Positions 46,047-61,300 of a DNA stretch of 64,000 nucleotides are shown here, in pieces. The translations under genes were made by a program, and so were the position numbers. The notes beneath the pieces were generated by a model. It was not told where the DNA came from. It saw nothing but the letters and a program-made list of their open reading frames with translations, and ran no database searches. The DNA is from Megamerina dolium. Its lineage: Eukaryota; Arthropoda; Insecta; Diptera; Megamerinidae. Within the stretch, counting starts at the first letter, position 1, and every line of letters starts with the position of its first letter. Where the stretch lies: assembly GCA_963854835.1 (NCBI GenBank), contig OY978526.1, positions 9,813,277 to 9,877,276 on the forward strand, read 5' to 3'.

Positions 46047-47414
46047 CCCGTGTATGCCATTTTTGTACATACCCGTAACGTAAACACTGTAAAAGGTACA
46101 TTTTCAAAAATAATTATTTATATTTCGTTGTGTGGCTTGTATTTAAGATTATAAATTAAACGGGCAAAGAAACAAAAAAAAAAAAAAAACTAAAATTGAA
46201 AAATTAAAAAATTATACAAAAATGAAAATTCGAAAAATTATCATAAAATTTTGGAAGCGCATTTCACTATACTAAGCATATTGCATTTTTCCTTTATAAT
46301 TATTTATTTATTCCTACTGTTACTACTATACATAATTACTTACATTCTTTTACAAGAAGGTATACATAGTACAAACAAATTTATCAAACAGTAAAATCTG
46401 GACAAACGCAAAATTAAATTTAGGAAATTAAAAAAAAAAAATATATATTTTTTTTATATAAAACAATATATGAAAGGGACAGCTGTTGCGAAATCGAATT
46501 TAAAGTGTCAATCGAAACATTTATTAAAAGCGATTTTCTTTAATGTGCTTTTTCCAATAATTGACTATTAAAGTAAAATTCTTGCTCTAAATCAAAATTT
46601 GATACTACGTTTACACTGCATGCTGACTAAATTTGAGTGTTCACAGTGCGACAATTAGCTGTTAGCATAAAATATTGGTTTCTAGTGTAAAAGCAATTTT
46701 TTGTTTTTTTTTGTTGAATAAGAAATTATCCAAATGTCGGAAGACACATCTATGAGAAACAATATTATTGAAGAAATACGTCATAAGAACGTTGACTGAA
46801 ATAATCTTAAAAATAAAACAGAGTTGATTCGATCCTAATGCGATTTTAATGTAACATTTAAGGCAAAAAGTAAATTCGCTTAAATCTTTTTTTTTTTTCT
46901 TAACTTAAAGTTTCTAAGTGAAAATTTGCATTGAAATAATGACTTTGGAATAAGCTAAAAAACTAGTATTTACCAAAAATGATTTGATTTTTCGCAAAGA
47001 AAATTTCTTTAAAAATTTATAAATTTTTTTTCTTGATTATTTCAAAATATTAGAATTCGATTTGTGTAAAAATTGAAATCAATGCGGAAGAAAATTAATA
47101 ATATATACATTAATATACGGCTATTCCGATAATACGATGAAATTGAACACAGAATGAAAATTAAAATGCTTTTAATAAAACCAATATTTTGTTATTTTTC
47201 GATTATAACAGTTGAATTGACAATAATTTTGCTTGAGAGTGAGTGAAAGAAGGATAAAAAAAAAAATTCTAATAGAAAACGAAATATTAGGAAGCAGTGT
47301 TTTTCAAAATATATATTTATATATTTATTCTTTTCGTTCTGGTTTAAATTTAATCAATAACAACACATCAAATTATTGTTTATATGCAGTTAATCTTGAC
47401 GAGTTTATATAATG

Positions 47415-47416
<2 letters not shown>

Positions 47417-47446
<30 letters not shown>
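47417..47446. repeat. (TA)n microsatellite
   Basis: About 15 uninterrupted TA units. Confidence 0.95.
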
Positions 47447-47448
<2 letters not shown>

Positions 47449-49330
47449 GGAAATAGAATTAAATTCATTAACTAGGTACATATGATAATTTAACAATTTA
47501 TTACTATAATTATTGAATTTGGTTTTTGTTTTTTTTTTTTTTCGTTTGGCTTTTATGGTTTTATAATAACTCTTATTCTTAAACAATATCTTTTAATCAT
47601 ATGTATTTACAATAGGTATAGGTATGTGAAAATTTGAAATTAAAATTGTATTATATTCATATATTTTGGATATTTATTGTATCAATGATCATCAAGTTTG
47701 ATTGAATACTTATTCAAATAGGTAGATATACATATATGTATATGCATGTATAGCTAGATGAAATGTGAGAAAAATGCTTGAATAGGATTAAAATGGATAT
47801 TTAAGATGATTGGTTTTTGTTTTTTTAACAAAAAATAAAAAAAAAATTACACCTTTTAATTTACATATAACTTACGCTCATACTTATTAGAATTTGTATA
47901 ATTTTATTCTGTAACAATTTCATTATTATATGTAATCGTATTTATTTGATGCTAACATTTATACAATACATTATTAATCATCACTCACAATAGTATGTAT
48001 TTTTATAATTTTAGTTATTAATCGTAGAGCAAATTGTTTGTTTTGTTGTTGTTGTTGTTGTTGTCTTGTTTGTTTTAGCACAGAGGTTGAAAATTGAACT
48101 AACACATTATACATATTTATATTAATTAAATTATTTAGCTATGTATTTAAATATTATTTAACAATGAAATAAATTATTTAAATATGATTTAACAGTAAAT
48201 AAATATTTTGGTTTTTCTTTATTTTCATTAATTTCTCTATGAGTACTTTATGGGTTTGATTGCAAGCTAAAAAAAATTGCTCTAATTCATTCTGTTTGTT
48301 TGCTTGTTTGTTTGTTTGCAATAAACTGCAATTATTACTTATGTAACTTACATATATTAAAAAAAAATAATAATAATAATAGTAATTATAAATAAATATA
48401 CCTATGTATGTACCAAATTATTAGGTGATACCCAACAATGTATCTTATATGTCACAACATGTTGCGTATCATGATACTGTTCACCTCATGACAATATGAC
48501 ACCTTGTGAATCACACATACAAAATAAGTAATATTATTTTAAACAATTAAGAAGAACAAGAGAGTATTAAGTGTTTTTTTGAAAATTTGCTCCTGACAAC
48601 AAAACAACAAACTCTATTATAATTACAATAATGAACTTTTAATAAAGAAAGAAAAAGAAAAGAAAATCGTGTAGAATTAAAGAAAACAAAAATACAAAAG
48701 CAAATGTCAACGATATTAAAATTGAAAATCATTCATAGTACATATTACTTAAATTAGCAGTATCATTAATTGTTTAAATAAATATTTTTTTGCATTGTAT
48801 AAATTCATGTTAAAGTAATTTTACATAATTAAATTTAATAATACATATGGACGCTTTCTGTTTATGTAATATTGTTGGTGTTTGATTTTGTTGTTGTACA
48901 TAGTTGTTGCTGTTTGAATGATGCACTCTATTTTATGTATGAATTATTCGTTGGAGGTACGCACATATTGATGAGACGTCAGCTGGTTAGTGATCACCTT
49001 GGAACACCATACTACTTACAAGTGTTATATGCATTTGTATGCATGTATTGGGTATATGATAGTATTGTATGGGAGTGTTTGTGTATGTGTATATGGATTT
49101 TAATAACATTTTTATGATCATTTCTTTTCTATTTGTAATTTCTAATTTCATAATTTTCTGCAATGTATGTATGTAAATGTTTGTGTCTATGTGTGTGTGT
49201 GTGTGTTGGCTTGTGTGGTAATACAATGTGTGAACAAGCATAGATATATGCATAGATTTATGTACGTACGTAAATGTATAGGTATTTCGTCTTTGTTGGT
49301 TTGTAATATCAACACAATGGTTGAACATAC

Positions 49331-52300
49331 TTAGAATCCTTCAATATAACCATATACTTCTAAAATGCTAACAACCAAATATATAATCCATAGACCGAAT
49401 AATATCGCCGAGCTAATGTACTTGATATTAGTTGGGCCACCCAATTCGCCGCCAATTGATTTACTACGACGAACTAATAATATAAGGATAGCAACAAGAG
49501 CTTCGCTACAGAATAATGTCACGGAAAATGCCAAACTGTTAATTAAAAAAAGAAAATTAAATTAAAATTGTACAATAATTAAAGATAAATATACTTACGA
49601 TCCCGGTTCTACATGAAAAGAATTACCATGTGACTCATGGTATATGGCAGCAATGGTCCATGCCACACCAATGCCAAGGAAGACATTTACAGCATTACTA
49701 CCAGTTACATTGCCAACGCTAGCATCGGCATATTTATCCTGTATAGCAGCAATTTTACTCGCAAAAGTATCTACAATAAATACATACACATATGAATTCA
49801 ATTGTATTCAAATTAAATTTTATGTACATATACATATTTATTAACACACACCTGGTACACTTGTGCCGAGTGCAACAAAACAAATGGCAGTGACTGCATC
49901 TTTGATGCCTATTGTACAACCGAAATGTGATGCTACATCACCGATTATGGCTGTAACAATACCGATTACAAGTATTGAAATAAAAAAGCATAGATAGCCG
50001 CCAGCGATATCTGAAAAGATTTTTTGTAAAGATTAAGATTAAAGAGTAATGATTATGAATATTAGGGCTGTGCGATTTGATTAATCACAATATTGGATTA
50101 ATCAATTAGTCGATTGATCGAAATTTCGATTAATCAAAAATTGAAATTATTCGATTAATCAGAATAAACTTAATCAAAATATTTATAATAACATATTTTT
50201 TCCAATACTAAGTAGGCTTTGTAATTTTCCAAAGATACAAATATGAAAATATGCTTTCAACTTTGATTTCCAAAAAAAAATTTCAAAAACAAAGCAAAAA
50301 TAAATATTTTGATTAATATAAATTCCGATTAATAGAATAATTTAAATATGGTTTAATTTCGATTAATCGAATAATTGTTTGATCGAACATTTTGATTAAT
50401 CGAATAATCGAATAACATCGAACATTTTAATTAATCAACATTTTTGGACAAACGATTAATCGCACAGTCCTATTAAATATGTTTGTATATATGTATATTG
50501 GTTCACGGAAAAGTCGTCTCAAGCAATAAATGCATCGCGCAATTGAGTCGAATAGTAAACATTATGATAGATTATAGTTCAAACTATTGCTTACTATTAT
50601 TTTCGCAAAGTTTGACTTCGTGTTAACGAAACAGTGAACACAGTGGACTTTACGTGGTGAATTGAAAACGATAATGGTGCGAGTGGGTATACCAGTCAAC
50701 AAGTTCATAGTGAAAATTAACATCGATTAACTTCAAAAGGCTAAAACGATCACCAGTGCATATTATTTAGAGTTATTGGATCGATTCAACGTTGTCTTGA
50801 AGCAAAAAACCACTGCATTTGGCAAGTAAGAAAGTTCTCCTACATCACAGGATAACGCACTAGCGCAAAAGTCCGGAAGTAGCAATGTCAAAATTGCAGA
50901 AGGTAAGTAACGAATTCGTCCCTTATCCAACATATCCTTCAGATTTAGACCACTGCGACTATTTTCTGTTTCCGAAGGTGAGGAAATTGCTCGGCGCGAT
51001 AAGAGATTTTGGTCGAGCGAAGAGCTCATTGGCATCATCGGTTGAAGGGCATAAAAAAATAGAAGAAATTTTGGACGAAATTAAAGCGGGCGTTTCTTAT
51101 TTCAACTTTCAGAGACTTTTGGATTCACCATCGTAAAGTTGATATTCTCTTCTTCTTATTTGAGAAAATTAAATAATCATACCTTTTGCTTTATGGTAAG
51201 TCATTAATCCTATTGCAAGTATGTAGGCATGTATAGTACAGGGTGATTGATTTAAATATATTGTTCCAGTGGGGATTTTAAGGGATTTCTGCTGAACATT
51301 GCAAACTTTTCATTGAATGCTTTTCTAAATATTCTCTTAAATGTTTGTGTTCACACTGAAATTAAATTTTGTAGTACTTTTCTCATCTGGTTCTTCAGTT
51401 CAGTTTGTTTTTCACATACAAATAGAGTGCCCAATTAGAAAGAAATCAGAAAGATCACTTGCTCAGCATCCAAACTATCAAAATCATAGCTTCACAACAG
51501 AATTGAATTATTGATGGAAGCTTAAAATTTAATTCTGAAATTTTACCGGTTAAGTAAGTGATGCGTTGAAATGAAAATATTTAAAATGGGATATTGATTG
51601 TAAAAAAAAAAAATGATTTTTCTTCAGATCTTCGCCTTTCGAAAATCCTACACAAAATCGTGAAACATCTCATCATCAACAATACAATTTAATTGCTGCT
51701 GCTTTAGCTGTATTAATGGACTAGTGGTGTTGGTGGTTGGTAATAAACATGAGCGTGTTTCATTGCAAATTGTTGCTTATACATTCACTTAACACACATA
51801 TACGAGTATATTCTCAGGTAATTTCATTATTATAATAATAATAAAGAAGAAAAACGATGAAAATGCAATAATAATAAGTTACAACCTCTAGGTATAAGCA
51901 TGCTGATGGTTTTTGTTTCGTTCAAGTATGTACATACAACACCTTATACAGGTGCTTCCATTGAATTGTTGTTGTTATCATTTCACACAAATGCATACTT
52001 AAATATATGTACTTCTTTCTTTATATCACTATAAGTAAATTCATGATTACTCTTTCTCGTCAGTTTTGTATATTCTTTTAATTGTCCTCTTTAACCTTTT
52101 ACTAAGAAGATACAATATATACCTTGTGTTGTTGTTGTTGTTGTTGTTGTACTTATTACGTTGTTACACAAAATTTTTAAACGTACTCACCTGTTGGTGG
52201 TATGAATGCGAATAAAAGTTTCCAAAATAACGTTATGAAATGCATAATATAATCAAAGCAACTTGGTGTACTCTCTTCACCACTTTCACCACCACCATCA

Positions 52301-55300
52301 TCAGCATCGCCTTTTATATGGAGATGAAAGTATATAATTAATTGTATATAAAGAGATTTTGTAGAAATAAGAGATAAGAATGAAAAAGTAATGCATATGA
52401 CAATCTATGTATTTACCGCCGCTAACTGTAAGCGCGTCCGTAAATTGTTCCCTCCATGAGGATGTACCAATAACGAGGGATGCATTAGCTCTTTGCACCA
52501 GTTTGTCCACAGTACTCTGGAAATGATATTTTACATTTGATGCTTTTTAATTAAATTTACAGCAAAGCAATAATACCTCTATATATGGATGTGTAAGTAT
52601 AATAATATAAGGTATAGTAAGTAGATTAGGTTAGCCCAATTTTATTGAAAGAAAAAAAAAGAAAACCTAGAAATCATAAATCTATAAATAATTTTGAGTT
52701 TCAGCATTTTTATGTTTCGATATAGAAAAACCATATTCTACCTGGAAAATATGTTTTCGTTCAATATTTTGGCATAATTTCAATTTTTTTTTGACAAATC
52801 TGTGTTCCTTAGAAATGGAGGCTCAATGTGGATTTTAGACTTTTTTCATGTATTTCTTCTCTTGGAAAAATTTTCTTAAAGTCTTGGTGTTTAAAAAAAA
52901 ATTGATACGCTCTAATGTACATACAAACTTATGTTGTATTTCATTTCGTCTATGTACATACATATATATACGTGTATTATGTATTTAATTCATTATATCA
53001 TATTAATTGAGGAAATGCAAGCTGATATCACGAAATATCCTTCTGGTCTTAAGTACTCGTATTTCGCATTAAGATAAATAAAAGAAAGTGTCGCATGTTA
53101 CTTGAAGCGATTTTTAAATAATATCTCTTGAAGTCGTTAAAAAGTGGTTCAGTGCTATGGCAACTATTTTATAAACTTAAGACTACAAATTGTATATAAA
53201 TTGACAGAAAATTCTTAATTAAGCCATTATATTATTCCATACGTACAATAATATTGTAGTGTTGTGTCATCATAATATGAATATATGCTTAGTATATAGT
53301 TGCTAAACTCAAGTACACTTACACTTAGTTGTGGTGGAAATTTTGCAATTTTCAAAGAAAAATTTTATTCTCAAAATACTGCTGTTAAATTTTACAACTA
53401 GGACTGTGTAATTAATCATTTAATGGAATGAAGTGTGATTAAATAAATAATTATTCGTTTGATCGAAAAGTTTTAGTTTTAATCGAATTTGTGATTTGAT
53501 TAATTTTGTCAACTACATCAAATAATTAATTTAATGCAATTTTAATTAATTAAATTATATGATTAACCAATTATTCTCATGTCTTTATTTTAAATATGCT
53601 GAAAAATTCTATATCAAATCAAATTGGATGCTGCATAAGGGTCATGAGGATGCCGATTACAACTCTGTTTTGAATTTTGACAGTAAAAATTCATAATGAA
53701 AAAAACTTAAAATCAACAATATTACAAGAGTTGACCGATTGGAATTTATCCATAAAATTAAAGGGGACGGTTCATGTAAAAATAAAAAACATATTCCTTT
53801 TCTTAGTATTAAGTTATGCGATGACTTAACTGCAATTTCAATGTAAGTAGAATTATATGTAGAGGATTAGACTGTACAATTAATTAAATAAATGACTTTT
53901 TGAAATTGCAAATAATCTTAGATCCTGTAGATAGTAGCATATTCTTTGTAATCAATGGAAAATACATATTGGATGAATATCCATTTAGTAAGTATTAGGA
54001 AATATAATAAAATGTATAGTACAATACTTTTAAAGGAAGCTCCACATACTTAGTATGGAAAATGATGCCAACGAAACAATAAATGCTGCAAAATAACTAT
54101 TATACATATGTCCGTATATTCATATACGGGGTGGTCCCAGAATTACCCGACCTGACATATAGATGGCGGCAGTAGTTTGAAAAATATACTTTGGTGAAAA
54201 GTGGCAACCAGATTCTACTCTGAGTCAGTCTGCTCCTTCATCTACGACCATCTAAAATATTGGGTGGCAGAGTTTAAACGAGGTCGTACGGGCTGCCAAG
54301 ACGAACACCGTAGTGGTCTACCAATTGAGGTGGCCACGCCAGAAACGGTTAATAATATCCACAAAATGGTATTGAAATTACAGGCATTTCAAAAAGTGCT
54401 ATACATCGTATATTGACCGAAAATTTGGAGATGAAAAAGCTGTGTGCAAAATGGGTGCCGCGTTTGCTCACAATACAATAAAAATAACGTCATGAAGATG
54501 TTTCTCCAGAGTGTTTGGCGATGTTTCACAGTAATAAAGCCGGGTTTTTGCATCGATTCGTAACCATGGATGAGACATGGGTCCACCTCTACACACCTCA
54601 GACAAAATGGCAAAATTGTATAGAGCTAAAAGGAGATTATGTTGAGAAATAAAAAAAACATTTTCCCAAATTTGTTGTGTTTTCTTTGTTAGGTCGGGTA
54701 GTTCTGGGACCGTATGCACGTATATGGGTATTTCCTGTGTTGCGACAAGGATGTGACACATATTTTGGATGAGCTTGCAGCACTGGGAGTGTCAGTCAGT
54801 ATAACTCAAATAGACAATATCAATATTTTGGGGGAAATTTGCAATGACTCATCCATACAAGTATGTGGTATTGTTCGTGAATTTAAGATTTAATGTTAAC
54901 GATTAAAAGAAATATAGTTTGAACAAATTTCAATTTAACCATTTACTTTCAATTGACTTTTTCTGCAAAATGCCCACATTGTTCATTTACGAGTATATGT
55001 ACTACTTTGTGCACTTGCATAAGTTCATATACTTGCTACACTATTACGTTAATGTCGTTGACAATATGTGGCACAAACCATTTACTATTTTACTACAAAC
55101 ATTTTGCAACTATCTGATACTTATTACATTACGACCACAACAATCGTATTCAATTCATAGACATTATATGTTTGTGGTACATACATACGAGTACATACAT
55201 CCGCATGTTCGTACAGTTAAAGACAAATGTCAGTTACATATGTAGGTTCTCGAGCATATAAATATATGACTATATATGTATTGATATATCCCAATGTACA

Positions 55301-58300
55301 TATGTTTATATGTAGGTAAACTACACACACACACACACACACACACATACAATCTATGTATGTACCATATACATTGATGTGTATTTACTTCTTTTATTAA
55401 CTTGTTTGTGTTCTATATTATATTTTTAAGTGTGTTTGTCTTAATGAAATAAAGCTTTTATACATCTTCAACTCATAAGCACAGATACATAATTATATGT
55501 CTATATAAATGTATACAAACATATATGATATATACATTAGCTCACAAAAACAATTATGCAGACAAAGGTAAGGTGAGTGGCAATGTTATGTATGTATGTG
55601 AATATACATATGTATGTGTAATATTCACATTTGTCGTTATATTAAGTGTTTTTTTTTCCTTTCTTTATATTATATCCTTTTAAGTACTTTTGTCTTCCGA
55701 CTCTTGAAGTGTTGACGCTTAAGCCCTATGATTTAATGTTAAACAAATATTATCTTATTTGGCTTAAATATGTGCGACTTGATACATCTAACCATAAAAG
55801 AGAATTTAAATATAGACATTTATAGCTCACTCATTAAATGGAAGTATACATACGATACATAGATATTTACATGTGCAGAATAAATTATATTCTAAGTACA
55901 CATCATATAAACATGTACATTATGTGCATGAAAATAAAAATGAACAATAAAAAATAACAAAAAAAAAAATAATAATGAGAAATATATCTGTAACCCTTGA
56001 TTGTTGATATGCGTTCTTAAAATGCTTTGAGGCATTCAAAAACGCGTAACAGATTTATACTTACAGATTTTACTTTCGACCTATTATAGTATATTTATGT
56101 GTTGTCTTACGTACATCCAGTCGATTCAAAAATTTTGAAATAAATAAAGAGAAGCTTAGTGCTATTCATATTTCATATACATATTGTACTACTTAGTTTG
56201 AAAAGTATCGAGATTTTTTAATAGATAGCGCCACTATGCAGTTTCTGAAGCTGCTGTTTTTGGTCGACCGTCAATAAATGCGGCACCCATAGCGCCGATA
56301 GTTGCTTAATCTCCAAAACATCGTGCAAAATGTATCCCTCCCGTTATTTTGAAATATCCATGGCTTCAGCTAACTCGCGCAACTTCAGTTTTTGATCACT
56401 CAAAACGATTCGATGCACATGCTTGACAATTTTCACATTCGTAGCCTCTTTTGGACTTTCAGAGCGAGGTCTTTGGTGCTTGTTCGACCCATTTTAAATT
56501 CACAAAGCCACCGATTAACAGTTGCTCTAGAAGGACTTGCTCTAGATATGGGATAGATAAGATTTCTGCAACTACTCTGCATTGATTGTTCGGAAGATTT
56601 TCTCATCAGAACATAATGTTTTTTCAAGATGCGATACTCCTGTGTTTCCATTATGTTTACTAAGGGGAAAGTAGCATAACTCAAATGACTATAGCTTGGA
56701 AACGAAATAGACGGAACGTCATGAAATTTCATACATAAACTAGTGACATACGAGGGCGGTCCCAGAAGTACCCGATCTAACAAAGAACACACAACAAATT
56801 TGGGAAAATTTTTCTTTATTCCTCAACATAATCTCCTTTTAGCACTATACACTTTTCCCAGCGATATTCTACAGCTTCGATACCCTGTTTATAGACTTCA
56901 TCTCTTCATTGTTTGCAAATCTTCTACTACCAAGTAATTTTTTCAAATTTGTAAATAGAAAATAATCCGAAGGAGCTAAATCTGGTGAATAAGTTGCGTG
57001 CTGAAACAATACGAGCTTTAACTCATTGATTTTGGCCATCGTAATAGTGGATGTGTGAACTTGGTGCATTGATGAAACAACACTTTCTTTTTCGCCAAAT
57101 GCGGCCTTTTTTCTTTAATTTTATTCCTTAAACGCTGCAACAAATTAGCATAATAATCGCTGTTAATTGCCAGTCCACTGTTTTGACTGCTCCTTTGTCT
57201 TAGGTGTGAAGTAGTGGACCTATGTCTCATCCATGGTTAAGAATCGACGCAAAAACTCGGCACACAGCTTTTTCATCTCCAACTTTTCGGTCAATATACG
57301 ATATATAGCACTTTTTGAAATGCTTGTAATTTCAACTAGCTCATGCACCTTCAACCGGTGATCATCCAATACCATTTCGTGGACTTTCTTAACCGTTTCT
57401 GGCATGGCCACCTCAATTGGTCGACCACTACGGTGTTCGTCTTGGGGCAGCTCGTACGACCTCGTTTAAACTCTGCAACCCAATGATTTATGGTTGTAAA
57501 CGAAGGAGCAGATTCCTCCAGAGTAGAATCTAGTATGGCTTTAATATTCGTTGGACTATTCAAATGAAAGTATTGAATTACATAACGATGACCAATTTTT
57601 TTCATGCTTACAAATTTACTGAGGTCGTTCTTTCGATGGCTCCAAAAAAAAAAAAAATTATACTAAACAACGTGGCGCCTTGAAACTTAAAACTTAATAT
57701 GTTTTATAAGGATGCCACTTTTCTCCAAAGTAATTTTTTTCAAACTACTGCCGCCATCTATATGTCAGGTCGGGTAATTTTGGGACCGCCCTCTAGGTGC
57801 CTTGCCTATCATAATGTGTCATGATCATTTTCTAGTGGCGCCACCTATTAAAAAATATGGGAACTTTTGAGGCCATGTTGTCACTCTTGTCATAAATTGG
57901 ATTTTATATTAAATTTTAATGCTACAAATCCAGAAGAAATTATGGAAATGAATTTTGTGCACCATATATGATGCTCTCTCTCTCTCTACGGTTATGAGGT
58001 TCTTTAAATTGAATATTGAGATTTTTTTAAACAAAATATATTCCTTGATCCTTTTGATAAATTTTGGATAATAGCATAATATGCTGTCATTTAACTCTGT
58101 TTTATTTTTCATGTCAATTCAAATTCATGTGTATTTCATGATCGTGACATATAACTATTTACCTTTAATGTTTACTTTGGTCTTACCTTAAACTCCATAC
58201 TTTCTTTAATACGCAATTGTGCACGAACAATATCTCCATTTCTTGGACGACCTAGTAGAGCCATTTTATCCTCCTCGGTTAAATCTTCTGGTGCTTTCGC

Positions 58301-61300
58301 TTCAGCCTCCTGAATGAGTCCTATCAGATCATCGTCTGAATGAAACGTATGTAGATGTGGTATCAATAAAAATAATATGTAGATAATAGCAATATTGTAA
58401 AAAAAAGGAAATTTATATATAAATCGATATAATTTAGAAAGGCCCTAAGTAATTCTTCTCATTTCAACCCAGAGCTTTTCATTGATTGTAATATGATGAT
58501 TCTAATGTAAAAAAAAAAATTATTTTGCGCCTTTCTAAATTACACATATTAAAGATATATGAGTACATAAAATGAGATGTTCAACAAAAATTGAAAATGT
58601 TAAATTCATTTTTTTTTTGTATTCAAATAAACATATTTTTATTATTCATTTTAGATAAACCACATATAAACATTTAATACAAATGTAGTAGTGAAGTGTT
58701 GGTAAACTGTATAAAGCCCATATCGAATTATTGATGAAAAACATTTAAGAATATTAAATAAAAGCAAAAAAAAAAAAAAAAAAGAAACGTACAAAATCAA
58801 CACAACCATTTGCATGCACATACATAGGTGGAAACATGCTTGCTCTTTTAATAGCAATTGTAGCACAATGGGATGAGGACAAAAATCAAAATGTTCTACT
58901 TGTGTAACTCTAGCTCAGCAAACAGAAGTAGTGACAGGATATTAAATTTTTATAAATATTGTTTTTTTGTTTTTTTTTATTTGATAACACACCCGCAAAC
59001 ATGCTGTATTGGAAATAAATATTTTAAAAAATGGAGAGGAAATTAAGTAATATATTTCGATAACAATTATTACAACAACAATAACTATTATAACATTTAA
59101 AACGAAAAGAAAAAAAAAATGTTCGTGATAGAAAAAAAAAATAAGAATTACTTACAAATTCAATTTGATTATGAGAATACGTTTCCGAAGTACGGAAGAA
59201 GAAGCGGTGAGGTCGAAATTTGATTTTCGTAATTGATTCGTATTGTATGTTTGTTTCGAGTTCAATTGCAAAAATACAATTCCATGGATAGTCACATTGT
59301 CATATTTTTGTACACATACGAGAACACATATTTATCATTACATTTTGTAGATATTTTTGTTTGTTTTTTTTTTTATACAAATATTTTTGTTGTTTTTGTA
59401 TGCAGTTGAAGTAGTAGAGAATGCAGTTGAAGTAGAGCATTTTGGGTGGTAACAATAGTGGTAATTGTGTTGATGATCGTGATGGTAGTAGTAGTAGTAG
59501 TAGTAGTAATAGTAGTAGTAGTAGGAGTAATAGTGTGACGGCAATCGCATAGTAGAAGCCCACAAATATGATACAAGCGAGCGTTTTATACAAGCAATCA
59601 TAGTCCGAGAAAATGATCCAAAAATGTTAAATTTCAGTTAAAAAATTAAATATTTTCTCTAAATTTTTTTAATTCTTTTTCAATTTTCTTCTTCTTCTTC
59701 TTCTTCTATTTATCAAATCAAATATTTTCAAAAAAAAAATTTTTTTTTTTTTTTTGTTATTCATACTATATTTAAATATATTTTTTGTTAATCATTTTTT
59801 CATCAGTTAAATAAAAAAAAAAATTAATGAAATGATGCAATTAGTAGGAATACTTTAATTAGAAATATTCGATTAGAATTATAAAGAGATAATTGATGTA
59901 CAATATGTATGCAAATTATTACGTACACAAAGTTATGAAATTTATTGAAAAATTTTTGGCAAAAAAGCGCAACATTTTTCAAAAGAGAATTTTTATGAAA
60001 AAAGCATATGCAAGTTGAAAAAAAAAATATTGGTGCAAATAGTAAACGAAATCATGGAATACAAGTGTTTATACTGAGATGTAAAAAAAAGTGAAAAGCG
60101 TGCAAATTATTGCAAAAGCATCAACTGTAGATATATACATAGGATTTTTTAAAAAGTCATTGAGTAATTAAAAAAAAAAAAAAAAAATTGATTTACAGCT
60201 GTGTTTATTCAATCGATACTTTTATTTGATGATCTTCTACCATCTATCAACTTCAAGGTAAATGTTCTACCATTCAAGGGACCATTTGTAAGAAACTATA
60301 AATGAAAATTTGATATGTAAGCTCTGGGCTATGGAGAGGATCGTTTCTCTAAGACGGCATCACTTAATTTCTATAGCTGATCAGAGTAGACAGCGAAAAT
60401 TATCGTTTTGCTTATTGGAAACATTTGACATTCATGTCACTCACCATATGCAAACCCATGCGGATAAAACCATTGCTTGAAAAATATACCATACATTTTT
60501 GAACTGCCACATAGATTCACCTTTATTTACTTTATGTATCACATTAGTTTGCCTTGAAAAGCAATTTTTGTCAAGATTAAATTCCTGTAGTTTGACAAAA
60601 GTTGTACAGTAAAGTAAATCGTTTACCAAATTACAGAACGATTGGAAAAATCATCTGTCTCCACCATTTTAGTAAAAATGCCTAACAATTTTTGATATTT
60701 ATTTTCCCATAAATTCATATAAAAATTCAAAATGCCTTTTAATATAGAGTAAACAGAGCCCAAAAATGCGAGTATACGAAAAATTAGCAAATGCTTAAAT
60801 GAGGACTTTGTGGACTACAGAAGATGATTGCCAATAGGTCTGAAATTTAGCGCATGACTTTCTTTTCATTTTAAACAAGCCTTTTAAATCAGGCTGCAAA
60901 AAAAAAAAAAAAAAAAACGCATTAACATTTGAATCGATAAAAATATAAAATCTCCAATAGGAAATTAGCAGGAAACCTCTTTGCTGTGATCCAATAAAAA
61001 TACAGCTGTCAAATCCTTAGAGATGACTAAATATTGATGACATATATAGTTTTCATTGTGAAAAATTTTGAATTTGTGTTATTATAGTATTTTATAAATT
61101 TTATAGTGAGTAAACTTTCATGAATTTATTTTTTTCTTCTTGAATTTGTGGTCTTTCGAAAATAATTACTCTCATTTGTTAGGGTTCACATGACAGACTT
61201 TTACTGTCAGATTGTCAATTGCTTGCTTACGCTTGCGGGAAATCTCTTTGCTATAATCCAATAAAAACACAGCTGTCAAATCCTTAGATTGACAGCTGTG

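Larger units (their letters stand above)
42215..49330. other. Long gene-poor region (7.1 kb) with mariner and MITE remnants
   Basis: Apart from the elements listed separately (42822-43053, 43280-43408, 43411-44682, 45438-45489, 45865-46046, 47417-47446), this is extremely AT-rich with poly-A/T runs and (TGT)n/(TTG)n tracts. The part nearest 49330 is downstream of the Calx stop and is likely its 3' UTR. No conserved coding frame was found. Confidence 0.55.
50011..52190 (-). other. Calx intron with mariner fragment and hAT-like repeat
   Basis: Contains a GATTAATCG-type element (50064-50473) and a mariner fragment (50690-51136). The rest is AT-rich with (TTG)n runs at 51970 and 52128-52150. Confidence 0.8.
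52517..58186 (-). other. Calx intron (5.7 kb) hosting several mariner copies
   Basis: Holds an internally deleted mariner (54127-54712), a nested mariner pair (56198-57876) and a GATTAATCG-type remnant (53400-53590). A (CA)n run lies at 55323-55347. Much TACATA/ATATGTA simple sequence surrounds these. Confidence 0.85.

Noticed and set aside
45831..46070. 79-codon minus-strand frame (MYKNGIHGLGRV...)
   Set aside because: It coincides with the M1 MITE at 45865-46046 and has no protein family resemblance.
51237..51300. GTACAGGGTGATTGATTTAA as a possible transposon terminus
   Set aside because: It resembles the CAGGGTG start of other elements here, but no inverted partner or transposase remnant could be found nearby.
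59151..59300. Possible extra Calx exon ending at a GTAAGT donor (minus strand, 59155)
   Set aside because: No AG acceptor exists in the about 150 bp upstream on that strand, so no internal exon can be drawn; it could only be a first exon, for which there is no evidence.
59300..59601. Poly-Leu, poly-Tyr and poly-Thr frames on the minus strand
   Set aside because: Translation of the (TAG)n microsatellite in three frames.
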